Counted from the stretch's first letter, positions 1 through 6,793 are shown. The stretch: 9,511 nt of DNA from an uncultured Clostridia bacterium (GCA_948857205.1 CAQPRV010000088.1:1-9511); one strand, 5' to 3'. Numbers and translations are program-made. Notes: generated from the letters alone by a model not told the origin.

Positions 1-439
1 CATTATAATGTAAATTTATATCATATGCTGTTTGTTTGATTACTGTTTCATTATCTTTTGTTTTTACTTTAAATCTTTTTTGAATATCATCTTTTTGAAG
101 TTCATAGTCTATTGCAATTGTTTGTCTTCCTTCTTCTTCAGCTATTTGTAATATATTAGGTTCTTTTCCTTCTTCTTCTGGATATTCTATACTTTTTATT
201 TTGTTATTTTCGTCATTTGATGTAAATATTAGTAAACATTTATATGAGCTTTCTGTTTCTTCTTTTATATTTACTTCTATTTTTACTTTTTCTGGCAGTT
301 CTAATGCTAGTTTATTTGTTTCTTCTTTTAATGCTGGTGCTTTGACATCATTTTTTGTTAATATTGTTATTACTAATAGTATTATAATTATCAACATACT
401 AGATATTAATATTTTTATTTTTTTACTTAAATTCTCCAT
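1..439 (-). CDS. Partial membrane-anchored protein of unknown function (N-terminal 146 residues)
   Basis: The leftward reading frame is open from an ATG at 439 to the window edge, so the C-terminus is missing. The product starts MENLSKKIKILISSM. Residues about 9-27 form one hydrophobic segment after lysines, which suggests a signal anchor or uncleaved signal peptide with the rest outside the membrane. The remainder is hydrophilic, rich in Glu and Lys, with alternating beta-like stretches such as KVKIEVNIKEE and RFKVKTKDNETV, possibly an Ig-like or beta-sandwich domain, though no family is recognised. A GGGTGAG ribosome binding site lies just upstream of the ATG, and a promoter at 470-498 matches. 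It appears to be a separate unit from the sugar-transferase gene to the right, with a terminator between them. The gene call is fairly safe; the function is unknown. Confidence 0.75.
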   Translation of the reverse strand, partial: MENLSKKIKILISSMLIIIILLVITILTKNDVKAPALKEETNKLALELPEKVKIEVNIKEETESSYKCLLIFTSNDENNKIKSIEYPEEEGKEPNILQIAEEEGRQTIAIDYELQKDDIQKRFKVKTKDNETVIKQTAYDINLHYN

Positions 440-469
440 TTTTCTCACCCTTGTACTAATATTTCTTAT

Positions 470-498
470 ATAATATTAATATAAAAGTGATTTTTCAA
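470..498 (-). promoter_or_regulatory. Sigma-A promoter for the left-edge gene
   Basis: On the minus strand TTGAAA (493-498) is followed after 17 bases by TATTAT (470-475). Transcription would start near 463, about 24 bases before the ATG at 439. The region is AT-rich, so chance matches are possible, but spacing and position both fit. Confidence 0.5.
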
Positions 499-572
499 TA
501 TTTTCCGCTTCATTTATTAATAATAATTTAACATAAAAATCACTTTAAATAATTAAATTTAAAGTGATTTTT
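484..572. repeat. Three-copy AAAGTGATTTTT repeat around the terminator
   Basis: AAAGTGATTTTT occurs at 484-495 and again at 561-572, and its reverse complement at 535-546. The 535-546 copy can pair with either neighbour. The 535/557 pairing makes the terminator, while the alternative pairing would span 51 bases. The left copy overlaps the -35 region of the left-edge gene. Confidence 0.6.
535..572 (-). terminator. Bidirectional intrinsic terminator after the sugar-transferase gene
   Basis: Perfect 16-base arms at 535-550 and 557-572 enclose a 6-base loop. On the minus strand the second arm ends in TTTTT, which would end the rpiB-transferase transcript 14 bases after the stop codon. On the plus strand it also ends in a run of seven T. 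Confidence 0.85.
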
Positions 573-585
573 TTATTACATATTT

Positions 586-1821
586 TTATTGATGTATCTG
601 AAACATGTCTTTTCCTTCTCCACATACTGGACATTCCCAATCTTCTGGTAAGTCTTCAAAAGGTGTTCCAGGTTTTATTCCTTCTTTTTGATTTCCATAT
701 TTGGGATTATATATATATTTACACTCAATACATTCATACATTTGAGTTTCAGACTTTTCTTCTAAAAAGTTCTTATATCCTATGCCTAGGGCTACAATTA
801 CCATTAATAGAAAAGATAAAGCTTTCCAGATTCCGCTATCTAATAAAATTACTGCAAAAATCCCAAATGTCGCACTAATTCCATATAAAATTAATACTGC
901 TTGTTTTTGACTAAAGCCTTTTCTTACTATTTTATGATGTAAGTGTCCTTTATCTGCTTTAAATATTGCTTTAATTGATTTTCCTTTTATTATTCTTCTT
1001 ACAATTGCCCACAGTGTATCAAAGATAGGTAATCCTAATACAATTAAAGGTAAAACTATTACTGCAATTGTATAAGTTTTTGCTACTCCTAATATAGATA
1101 TTATTGATAAGGTAAAACCTATAAAATTAGCTCCTGTATCACCAATAAAGGTTTTAGCTGGTGCAAAGTTAAATGGCAAAAAACCAACTAAAGAACCTGC
1201 TAAGGCTGTTATTAGTACAATAGCTACAAGTGGTGAACCATTTAATACAAAAATTATTAGTAAGGATATTGCTGAAATAACTGATATTCCAGATGATAGT
1301 CCATCAAGACCATCTATTAAGTTTACTGCATTTGTTACTCCAATTATCCAACCTATTGTTAATATTATTGAAAATACTTCATTTATTTCTGGCATTGTAA
1401 AAAGTGATATTGATATATTATCTATTCTTAGTCCAAAGGCAACTACTATAATTGCTGCTACAAGTTGTCCTATCAATTTTGTTAATGGCTTTACAGTTTT
1501 TATATCATCTATAACACATACTATCGATAGTATTACTATTCCTATAAACATTCCTACTAATTTTTTGGCATATTCTTCTTCTCCAAATAAATTAATAGAG
1601 TTTTCAATATTCATTACTATTAATAAATATATTACTGATACTAAAAAGCCTAATATTACTGCAGGTCCCCCAAACTTTGGCATTTCTTTTTTATGCATTC
1701 TTCTTTTATCTTTTGGTATATCTACTGCTCCTATTCTTTTTGCAAGATTTATGGTATATGGTGTAGCCATAAAGGTTACTATAAAAGCTAGTAAAAATGC
1801 TATTGCTATATCTCCCCACAT
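586..1821 (-). CDS. WecA/TagO-type polyprenyl-phosphate sugar-1-phosphate transferase with C-terminal rubredoxin domain
   Basis: The MraY/WecA/TagO family transfers a sugar-1-phosphate, usually GlcNAc-1-P from UDP-GlcNAc, to undecaprenyl phosphate. This starts teichoic acid or other cell-wall polysaccharides at the cytoplasmic face of the membrane. The 411-residue protein shows the family motifs: DIPKDKRRMHKKEMPKFGG (34-52), DDIK (105-108), NAVNLIDGLDGL (164-175), FIGDTGANFIGF (225-236, D228) and the HLHH loop (293-296). About 11 hydrophobic segments end near residue 349, so the tail should be cytoplasmic. Residues 361-411 form a full rubredoxin: C364, C367, C397, C400 with exact family spacing, aromatic residues Y369, Y371, F388, W395 and F407, and GIKPGTPFEDLPEDW. 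This fusion is in one uninterrupted frame. The start follows an AGGGGG site overlapping the rpiB stop, 12 bases away, implying translational coupling. The sugar specificity is inferred; WecA-like is better supported than MraY. Confidence 0.9.
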   Translation of the reverse strand: MWGDIAIAFLLAFIVTFMATPYTINLAKRIGAVDIPKDKRRMHKKEMPKFGGPAVILGFLVSVIYLLIVMNIENSINLFGEEEYAKKLVGMFIGIVILSIVCVIDDIKTVKPLTKLIGQLVAAIIVVAFGLRIDNISISLFTMPEINEVFSIILTIGWIIGVTNAVNLIDGLDGLSSGISVISAISLLIIFVLNGSPLVAIVLITALAGSLVGFLPFNFAPAKTFIGDTGANFIGFTLSIISILGVAKTYTIAVIVLPLIVLGLPIFDTLWAIVRRIIKGKSIKAIFKADKGHLHHKIVRKGFSQKQAVLILYGISATFGIFAVILLDSGIWKALSFLLMVIVALGIGYKNFLEEKSETQMYECIECKYIYNPKYGNQKEGIKPGTPFEDLPEDWECPVCGEGKDMFQIHQ

Positions 1822-1833
1822 AGCATATGCCCC

Positions 1834-2280
1834 CTATTTCATGTTTTTTTCTTCGATTTTTTGTACCATTTCTAATCTTTCTGCATATCTTTCACCTTTG
1901 AATTCTGTTGCTAACCAAGTTCTTATTATACATATTGCTTGACTTATTTTTATATAGTCTCCTCCTATTGTTATTACGTTAACATTATCATCTGATTTGG
2001 CAAATTTAGCAGTTTCTTCATCTGTAACTGATGCTGCTCTTATTCCTTTAAATTTGTTTGCTACTATTGTCATTCCATGGCTTGATCTGCATAATAGTAT
2101 TCCTTTGTCACATTCTTTTTTTTGTATCGCTTCTGCAACTTTTTCTGCATATATTGGATAGTCTGTTCTCTCTTCACTATTTGTTCCAAAGTCTTTATAT
2201 TCTATTTCTTTTTCTTCTAAGTATTTTTTTATTTCTTCTTTAAGTTTGTATCCTCCATGGTCACTTCCAATTGCTATCAT
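1834..2280 (-). CDS. rpiB: RpiB/LacAB-family sugar-phosphate isomerase with altered active-site loop
   Basis: RpiB interconverts ribose 5-phosphate and ribulose 5-phosphate in the pentose phosphate pathway; relatives isomerise galactose 6-phosphate and other sugar phosphates. The 148-residue length is normal. Family marks are GSDHGG (5-10), DFGTNSEERTDYP (30-42), CDKGILLC (57-64), ANKFKGIRAA (74-83) and TWLATEFKGERYAERL (121-136). The catalytic cysteine C64 is kept, but the usual C-G-T-G-I-G loop reads C-R-S-S-H-G (64-69). The histidine expected in the HNDANVL motif is replaced by aspartate (D97 in SDDNVNVI). The substrate may therefore differ from ribose 5-phosphate. It is the first gene of the operon, with GGAGGAATACAAATG at its start and a promoter at 2307-2335. 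An rpiB gene beside a wecA/tagO-like gene is a common arrangement in Firmicutes. Confidence 0.88.
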   Translation of the reverse strand: MIAIGSDHGGYKLKEEIKKYLEEKEIEYKDFGTNSEERTDYPIYAEKVAEAIQKKECDKGILLCRSSHGMTIVANKFKGIRAASVTDEETAKFAKSDDNVNVITIGGDYIKISQAICIIRTWLATEFKGERYAERLEMVQKIEEKNMK

Positions 2281-2306
2281 TTGTATTCCTCCATTCTATG
2301 TTAATG

Positions 2307-2335
2307 AATATATCATAAATTTATTGATATTACAA
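2307..2335 (-). promoter_or_regulatory. Sigma-A promoter of the rpiB-transferase operon
   Basis: On the minus strand TTGTAA (2330-2335) is followed after 17 bases by TATATT (2307-2312), preceded by TGA as an extended -10. Upstream is an A-rich tract like an UP element. The start would be near 2300, about 20 bases before the rpiB ATG. It diverges from the rpsT promoter, with 39 bases between the two -35 boxes. Confidence 0.7.
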
Positions 2336-2374
2336 TAAATTTAATTTATTTTAATATAATTTTTTTATTATGTC

Positions 2375-2403
2375 TTGCCAATTCTTGAAAAATGTGGTAG
2401 AAT
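2375..2403 (+). promoter_or_regulatory. Sigma-A promoter of rpsT
   Basis: TTGCCA (2375-2380), a 17-base spacer and TAGAAT (2398-2403) give a near-consensus promoter. Transcription would start near 2410, leaving a leader of about 38 bases that contains GAGGAGGT ahead of rpsT. Confidence 0.8.
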
Positions 2404-2447
2404 AGGATATGTTATAGTGTAATATAGACTAAGAGGAGGTGCTTAAA

Positions 2448-2714
2448 ATGCCAAATATTAAATCAGCAAAGAAAAGAGTTAAAGTAATTGAGAAAAAAAC
2501 TTTAAGAAATAATATGATAAAATCTGGATATAAAACAGCTGTTAGAAAATTCGAAGAAGCTATAAATGCTGGAAATATAGAAGAAGCAAAAACTTTATTA
2601 TCAGAAGCAACAAAAAAAATAGACCAAGCATGTAGTAAAGGTGTTATTGTAAAAAATACAGCAGCTAGAAAAAAATCTAGTTTATCAAAAAAATTAAATA
2701 CAGCAACAGCTTAA
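2448..2714 (+). CDS. rpsT: 30S ribosomal protein S20
   Basis: S20 binds 16S rRNA early in small-subunit assembly. The 88-residue product is very basic, starts MPNIKSAKKRVKVIEKK and continues LRNNMIKSGYKTAVRKFEEAI, with the C-terminal TAARKKSSLSKKL typical of the family. The start is the ATG at 2448: AGGAGG at 2434-2439 lies 8 bases upstream, and the protein then begins with the conserved MPNIKSA. An in-frame GTG at 2439 overlaps that binding site and is not used. The gene stands alone between its promoter (2375-2403) and terminator (2747-2773), transcribed away from rpiB. No autoregulatory structure was seen in the short leader. Confidence 0.97.
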   Translation: MPNIKSAKKRVKVIEKKTLRNNMIKSGYKTAVRKFEEAINAGNIEEAKTLLSEATKKIDQACSKGVIVKNTAARKKSSLSKKLNTATA

Positions 2715-2746
2715 GCTAAATAAAAATTATGCATAGTTTTTATTAG

Positions 2747-2773
2747 AAAGAACTTATTAAAAAGTTCTTTTTT
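2747..2773 (+). terminator. Intrinsic terminator of rpsT
   Basis: A 9-bp stem AAAGAACTT (2747-2755) with AAGTTCTTT (2762-2770) has a 6-base loop and continues into a run of six T (2768-2773), 32 bases after the rpsT stop. Confidence 0.8.
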
Positions 2774-2896
2774 ATGTGTTTAATAAATATAATATAATTT
2801 TACAAAAAGGTTATATTATATATTTTTTATAATTATTAAAATGCTATATTATGTACAAATATAGATAAAAATTATAAGCTATGGTAGTCATTTCCA

Positions 2897-2925
2897 TTGT
2901 ATTCATATCCCTTTCATGCTAATAT
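2897..2925 (+). promoter_or_regulatory. Possible promoter of the small membrane protein gene
   Basis: TTGTAT (2897-2902), a 17-base spacer and TAATAT (2920-2925) sit about 33 bases before the ATG at 2959. The upstream rpsT terminator means this gene needs its own promoter, but the surroundings are so AT-rich that the match is weak evidence. Nothing else is recognised in the 2774-2896 gap. Confidence 0.35.
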
Positions 2926-2958
2926 TATTATATAAGATAAATATTTAAGAGGTGTATT

Positions 2959-3210
2959 ATGATAAAAAAAATTATTAATACTTATAAAAATTTTGATAAA
3001 ATAACATATAAAATTATGAATAATGGATTAAAATTTTGTTTTATACTTTGCTTAATTTCAGTATTTATATTGTTTACATATGATTTTAATTTTCCTTCTC
3101 CAATTGTTTATTACATAGGGATTTCTTTATTTAAATTAAGTTTAATTTTTGGAATTGAATTTATAATTTGTGGATTTGTTATGGAAGGAATAAAAAAGCA
3201 ATTTATATAA
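2959..3210 (+). CDS. Small two-pass membrane protein, function unknown
   Basis: The 83-residue product starts MIKKIINTYKNFDKITYKI. It has two hydrophobic segments, about residues 26-42 (LKFCFILCLISVFILF) and 52-74 (YYIGISLFKLSLIFGIEFIICGF), separated by a short loop with DFNFPSP. Basic residues at both ends place the termini inside the cell with the loop outside. An AAGAGGTG binding site lies 6 bases before the ATG. A bidirectional terminator follows 9 bases after the stop, so it is a single-gene unit. No domain or catalytic motif is visible. Its position after rpsT would fit a small conserved clostridial protein, but that is recollection of a general pattern rather than something shown here. 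The coding call rests on the binding site, the clean membrane pattern and the matched terminator. Confidence 0.75.
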   Translation: MIKKIINTYKNFDKITYKIMNNGLKFCFILCLISVFILFTYDFNFPSPIVYYIGISLFKLSLIFGIEFIICGFVMEGIKKQFI

Positions 3211-3219
3211 ATTATTTAT

Positions 3220-3260
3220 AAAAATCCTTGAATTTACATATGTATTTTCAAGGATTTTTT
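3220..3260. terminator. Bidirectional terminator between the small membrane gene and gatB
   Basis: A 13-bp stem (AAAAATCCTTGAA at 3220-3232, TTCAAGGATTTTT at 3247-3259) has a 14-base loop holding the inner palindrome TACATATGTA (3235-3244). T runs follow on the plus strand (3255-3260) and on the minus strand (3224-3220), so it can stop the convergent small-gene and gatB transcripts. Confidence 0.85.
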
Positions 3261-3280
3261 ATTACTATAATATAAGCTTT

Positions 3281-4723
3281 TTATATTTTATTTAATTCTT
3301 CTAAAAACATCTTATTTAACATTTGTGGATTTGCTTTTCCTTTTGTTTCTTTCATTGCTTGCCCAACTAAAAATCCTAAAGCTTTATCTTTTCCACCTTT
3401 ATAATCAGCTATTGATTGTGGATTTTGTTCTAATATCTTTAATACTACTTCTTTTATTGCACCTTCATCTGAAATTTGTATCCAACCTTTTTCCTTTATT
3501 ATAATTTCGGGATCTCGTGGATTTTCAAATAATTCAGTTAAAACTTTTTTTCCAATACTTGAACTAATTGTTCCTTTATCAATTAAAATGATTAATTTTC
3601 CTAATTGTTCACTATCAAATGGAATTTCTATTGGATCCATTTCTGTTTCATTTAATATTCTTGAGATATCTGATATAATCCAATTATTAACTGCCTTTGG
3701 ATTGTTACATACTTTAATTGAATTTTCAAATAAATCTGATAAATATTTTGAAGATGTAATTAAATTAGCATCTTTTTCAGATAGTTTATATTCTTCTAAA
3801 TATCTTTGTTTTCTGCTTTCTGGCAATTCTGGTAGTGAATTTTTAATATTTTCAATATATTCTTCTGAAAGTTTTATAGCAACTAGATCTGGATCTGGAA
3901 AGTAACGGTAATCTTGTGCATCTTCTTTATCTCTCATTGAGAATGTTTTTCCTGATACATCATCCCATCTTAAGGTTTCTTGTTCTATTGTTCCACCATC
4001 TTCAATAACATCTATTTGTCTATCTACTTCGTATTCAATAGCTCTTACTATACTTCTAAATGAGTTCATATTTTTCATTTCTGTACGAGTTCCAAGTTTT
4101 GTATCACCTTTTTTTCTAACTGATACATTAACATCAGCTCTTAAAGATCCTTCTTGCATTTTACAATCTGATACTTCTATATACTCAAATATAGATTTTA
4201 ATTTTCTTAAATATGATTCTACTTCTTCACTACTACTCATATCTGGTTCAGAAACAGTTTCAATTAAAGGAACACCTGCTCTATTTAAATCTACTAAACT
4301 TCCTCCACCAAATTCATCATGGTTTAACTTACCTGCATCTTCTTCTATATGAATTCTAGTTATTCTTATTTTTTTCTTACCGTTTTTTGTATCTATTTCT
4401 ACATATCCATGTTCACAAAGTGGTTTATCAAATTGCGAAATTTGATATGACTTTGGAAGATCTGGATAATAGTAATTTTTTCTATCATTCTTACTTTCTC
4501 TTGCGATATTGCAATTAGTGGCAAGTCCAGCTTTTACTGCATATTCTACTACTTTTTCATTTAAAACAGGTAATGTACCTGGCATTGCCATACATATTGG
4601 ACATGTATGTGTATTAGGTGCTGCACCAAATTCTGTTGGACATGAACAAAATATTTTTGTTTTTGTAGAAAGTTCTGCATGTACTTCTAATCCTATTACT
4701 ACTTCATAATCATCTCTTGACAT
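3281..4723 (-). CDS. gatB: Asp-tRNA(Asn)/Glu-tRNA(Gln) amidotransferase subunit B
   Basis: GatB binds the misacylated tRNA, activates its carboxylate with ATP and receives ammonia from GatA. The 480-residue protein is full length. Motifs seen are VIGLEVHAELSTKTK (9-23), the Cys pairs C26/C28 and C41/C44 in FCSCPTEFG and CPIC, which form the zinc site found in many GatB proteins, and YYYPDLPKSYQISQFDKPL (84-102). They continue with HIEEDAGK (125-132), LVDLNRAGVPLIE (143-155), EGSLRADVNVSVR (191-203) and LGTRTEMKNMNSFRSI (210-225). The C-terminal tRNA-binding tail ends FLVGQAMKETKGKANPQMLN and follows the expected YqeY-like pattern. The start has AAGAGGAGG 8 bases upstream. It is the last gene of gatC-gatA-gatB, 61 bases after gatA, and ends at the bidirectional terminator 3220-3260. 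Confidence 0.97.
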   Translation of the reverse strand: MSRDDYEVVIGLEVHAELSTKTKIFCSCPTEFGAAPNTHTCPICMAMPGTLPVLNEKVVEYAVKAGLATNCNIARESKNDRKNYYYPDLPKSYQISQFDKPLCEHGYVEIDTKNGKKKIRITRIHIEEDAGKLNHDEFGGGSLVDLNRAGVPLIETVSEPDMSSSEEVESYLRKLKSIFEYIEVSDCKMQEGSLRADVNVSVRKKGDTKLGTRTEMKNMNSFRSIVRAIEYEVDRQIDVIEDGGTIEQETLRWDDVSGKTFSMRDKEDAQDYRYFPDPDLVAIKLSEEYIENIKNSLPELPESRKQRYLEEYKLSEKDANLITSSKYLSDLFENSIKVCNNPKAVNNWIISDISRILNETEMDPIEIPFDSEQLGKLIILIDKGTISSSIGKKVLTELFENPRDPEIIIKEKGWIQISDEGAIKEVVLKILEQNPQSIADYKGGKDKALGFLVGQAMKETKGKANPQMLNKMFLEELNKI

Positions 4724-4744
4724 TAATTTTCCTCCTCTTTTTTA

Positions 4745-4773
4745 ATGATTTTTTCCTCTGCCCTAAAAATCAT
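4745..4773 (-). other. Hairpin between gatA and gatB
   Basis: Perfect 9-base arms ATGATTTTT (4745-4753) and AAAAATCAT (4765-4773) enclose an 11-base loop inside the 61-base gap. On the minus strand no T run follows, so it is not a terminator. It might affect mRNA processing or gatB translation, whose binding site lies just downstream. Confidence 0.4.
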
Positions 4774-4784
4774 AGCTTAGTGAT

Positions 4785-6251
4785 TTATTTAAATTCTGGT
4801 TTATATTTTTCTCTAAATTTTATTTCTTGTTCAAAGGTATATGCTGCATTTAATATTTTTTCTTCACAGAATCTGTTCCCTATTAATTGCATTCCTATTG
4901 GCATCCCTTGCTTGTCTATTCCACATGGTATTGATATTCCTGGAAGCCCAGCAATATTTACTGATACTGTACATATGTCTGCTAAATACATTTCTAATGG
5001 GTTACTTGATTTTGAACCTATGTCAAAGGCTACTGTTGGTGATGTTGGTGTTAATATAATATCATATTTTTCAAAGCCCTTATTAAATTCATTTATTACT
5101 AAGGTACGTACTTGTTGTGCTTTTTTATAATATGCATCATAATATCCTGATGATAATACATATGTCCCAAGTATAATTCTTCTTTTTACTTCTGCTCCAA
5201 AACCTTCACTTCTTGATTTTTTATATAATTCCTTTAAATTACTAAATTCTGGTGTTCTATATCCATAACGTATTCCATCAAATCTACCTAAGTTTGAACT
5301 TGCTTCTGCACATGCTATAATATAGTAACTTGCTAAAGAATATTTTGCAATATCTAATGAAAATTCTTCAATTTCTGCACCTAATTTTTTGTAGGTCTCT
5401 ATTGCATTCTCTAAAGCCTCTTTTACTTCTTGATTTATTCCTTCTCCAAAAAACTCTTTTGGTACTCCTATTTTCAACCCTTTTACATCATTTTTTAGAC
5501 ATTTAGTATAGTCAACTTTTTCTCTATTACTTGAAGTTGTATCTTTTTCATCGTGCCCTGCTATTATATTTAAAAGCATGGCACTATCTGTTACATCTTT
5601 TGTTATTGGACCTATTTGGTCAAGTGATGATGCAAAAGCTACTACTCCATATCTTGATACTAATCCATAAGTTGGTTTTAATCCTACTACTCCACAAAAA
5701 CTTGCAGGTTCTCTAATTGAACCTCCTGTGTCTGAACCTAAAGCCCATGGAACCATATTGGCCGCAACTGCTGCTGCTGATCCTCCAGATGAACCTCCTG
5801 GTACTTTATTTAAGTTCCATGGATTTCTTGTTTTCTTAAAGTATGAATATTCTGTTGAACCTCCCATAGCAAATTCGTCCATATTTAGTTTTCCTAAATT
5901 AATCATATTTTCTTGATTTATTTTTTCCATTACTGTTGCATCATATGGTGATATGAAGTTTTCTAACATTTTTGAACTACATGTTGTTTTTATACCTTTT
6001 GTACATATATTATCTTTAATTCCTATAGGTATCCCTATATACTCTCCTTTTATCTCACCTTTAGTTGCTTTTTCTTCTAATTCTGATGCTTGCTTTTTAG
6101 CGTCATTATCTATAACTGTTACAAAGGCTTGTACATCTTTTTCTTTTTCTTTTATCCTTTCTATATATGAATTGGTTATTTGTGTTATTGTTAGTTCTTT
6201 GTTTTTTATCTTTTCTTGTAATTCATGAACTGTTAATTCTGTAACCTCCAT
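4785..6251 (-). CDS. gatA: Asp-tRNA(Asn)/Glu-tRNA(Gln) amidotransferase subunit A (glutaminase)
   Basis: GatA is the amidase-signature subunit: it hydrolyses glutamine and channels the ammonia to GatB. The 488-residue length is normal. The catalytic triad is visible: K79 in GIPIGIKDNIC, the cis serine S154 in PGGSSGGSAAAVAA, and the nucleophile S178 in LGSDTGGSIR. Further family blocks are LGKLNMDEFAMGGSTEYS (119-136), FCGVVGLKPTYGLVSRYG (185-202) and ASSLDQIGP. After S178 the sequence reads IREPAS where IRQPAS is common, a mild change. The start has GGGAGG 8 bases upstream; the bases before this ATG (GAGGAAAATTA) match those before gatB, so the two genes carry near-identical initiation regions. 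It lies 79 bases after gatC, and the chemistry requires all three subunits. Confidence 0.97.
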   Translation of the reverse strand: MEVTELTVHELQEKIKNKELTITQITNSYIERIKEKEKDVQAFVTVIDNDAKKQASELEEKATKGEIKGEYIGIPIGIKDNICTKGIKTTCSSKMLENFISPYDATVMEKINQENMINLGKLNMDEFAMGGSTEYSYFKKTRNPWNLNKVPGGSSGGSAAAVAANMVPWALGSDTGGSIREPASFCGVVGLKPTYGLVSRYGVVAFASSLDQIGPITKDVTDSAMLLNIIAGHDEKDTTSSNREKVDYTKCLKNDVKGLKIGVPKEFFGEGINQEVKEALENAIETYKKLGAEIEEFSLDIAKYSLASYYIIACAEASSNLGRFDGIRYGYRTPEFSNLKELYKKSRSEGFGAEVKRRIILGTYVLSSGYYDAYYKKAQQVRTLVINEFNKGFEKYDIILTPTSPTVAFDIGSKSSNPLEMYLADICTVSVNIAGLPGISIPCGIDKQGMPIGMQLIGNRFCEEKILNAAYTFEQEIKFREKYKPEFK

Positions 6252-6330
6252 TAATTTTCCTCCCTCTTAACCTATTTCTTTGTTGTCTTCTTGCTTTTTA
6301 TTTTCTGGTTTCTTGTATCTATGTTTAAGC

Positions 6331-6618
6331 TTATTGTATTACTTTTGGTATTTTAAACATGTTTTGATCTTGGCTTGGTGCATTCTGTAATAAACTTTTA
6401 TTATCTTTAAATATTTTTATTTCATCTTTTCTAAATACATTTACTTCTTCTTTACTTCCTACTGTGATATCTAATTCTTCAACTGGAGCATTATTTACTA
6501 TATTAGCAAAATTTAGTATTTCTTCTAAATTTATTATATAGTCTTCTATTTCCTTTTCTTCTATTTCTAAATCAGCTAATTTGGCAATATGTAATATTTC
6601 TTCTTTACTTACTTCCAT
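6331..6618 (-). CDS. gatC: Asp-tRNA(Asn)/Glu-tRNA(Gln) amidotransferase subunit C
   Basis: GatC is the small subunit that wraps around the GatA-GatB interface and stabilises the complex. The 95-residue product starts MEVSKEEILHIAKLADLEI, has the helical middle NLEEILNFANIVNN and ends in the extended arm LLQNAPSQDQNMFKIPKVIQ, matching the family's conserved RxDE, NAP and F-x-V/I-P-K-V-I features (here FRKDEIK). The start is ATG 6618, with GAGGAG 9 bases upstream. A longer frame opening with TTG at 6648 is ruled out because it begins inside the -10 box at 6648-6653 and would translate the binding site. It is the first gene of the gat operon. A lysine-rich open stretch in another frame follows the stop (6267-6330). 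Confidence 0.95.
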   Translation of the reverse strand: MEVSKEEILHIAKLADLEIEEKEIEDYIINLEEILNFANIVNNAPVEELDITVGSKEEVNVFRKDEIKIFKDNKSLLQNAPSQDQNMFKIPKVIQ

Positions 6619-6647
6619 GTTATCATCTCCTCTTTTTAATTTGTTCA

Positions 6648-6676
6648 ATTATATACTTTTTTTTCCAAAAAAACAA
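6648..6676 (-). promoter_or_regulatory. Sigma-A promoter of gatCAB
   Basis: On the minus strand TTGTTT (6671-6676) is followed after 17 bases by a perfect TATAAT (6648-6653). Transcription would start near 6640, about 22 bases before the gatC ATG. The spacer is an unusual T4-GG-A8 tract, which may bend the DNA. Confidence 0.8.
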
Positions 6677-6766
6677 GTCCTAGTTTGTTAAAAACTCTGA
6701 AAAACTATATTATTTGTTACAGTTAAGTAAAATCTTTATTTTTTTAAATATTAATAAGATATCTAC

Positions 6767-6793
6767 AAAAAGTTATCATGCCATGATAACTTT
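6767..6793 (-). terminator. Second, tandem terminator after rplL (or operator-like palindrome)
   Basis: AAAGTTATCATG (6769-6780) and CATGATAACTTT (6782-6793) form a 25-base palindrome with one central base. As RNA on the minus strand it gives an 11-bp stem with a 3-base loop and TTTTT at its 3' end. It lies 11 bases beyond the first terminator. The symmetry would also suit a protein-binding operator, but it is over 90 bases upstream of the gatC promoter. Confidence 0.6.

Noticed and set aside
201..473. Rightward 90-codon frame at the left edge, Ser/Phe/Ile-rich
   Set aside because: The opposite strand holds a better gene with a binding site, promoter and membrane anchor; this frame has none of these.
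564..878. Rightward open frame opposite the rubredoxin end of the transferase
   Set aside because: It is antisense to a gene with clear motifs, starts inside the terminator, and gives a Leu/Phe-rich product expected from reverse-strand reading.
1565..1942. Rightward 125-codon frame opposite the transferase start and rpiB end
   Set aside because: It is antisense to two supported genes and has no binding site or recognisable motif.
2439..2447. GTG start for rpsT three codons upstream
   Set aside because: The GTG overlaps the ribosome binding site; the ATG at 2448 has ideal spacing and begins the conserved MPNIKSA.
2885..2935. Sporulation-type (sigma F/G/E) promoter before the small membrane gene
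   Set aside because: Short CATA-like pieces occur but the spacing does not fit any of these consensus patterns.
4717..5130. Rightward 137-codon frame opposite the gatA C-terminus
   Set aside because: It is a mirror of the gatA coding pattern with no initiation signal.
6619..6648. TTG start for gatC ten codons upstream
   Set aside because: It falls in the -10 box, upstream of the predicted transcript start, and would translate the binding site.
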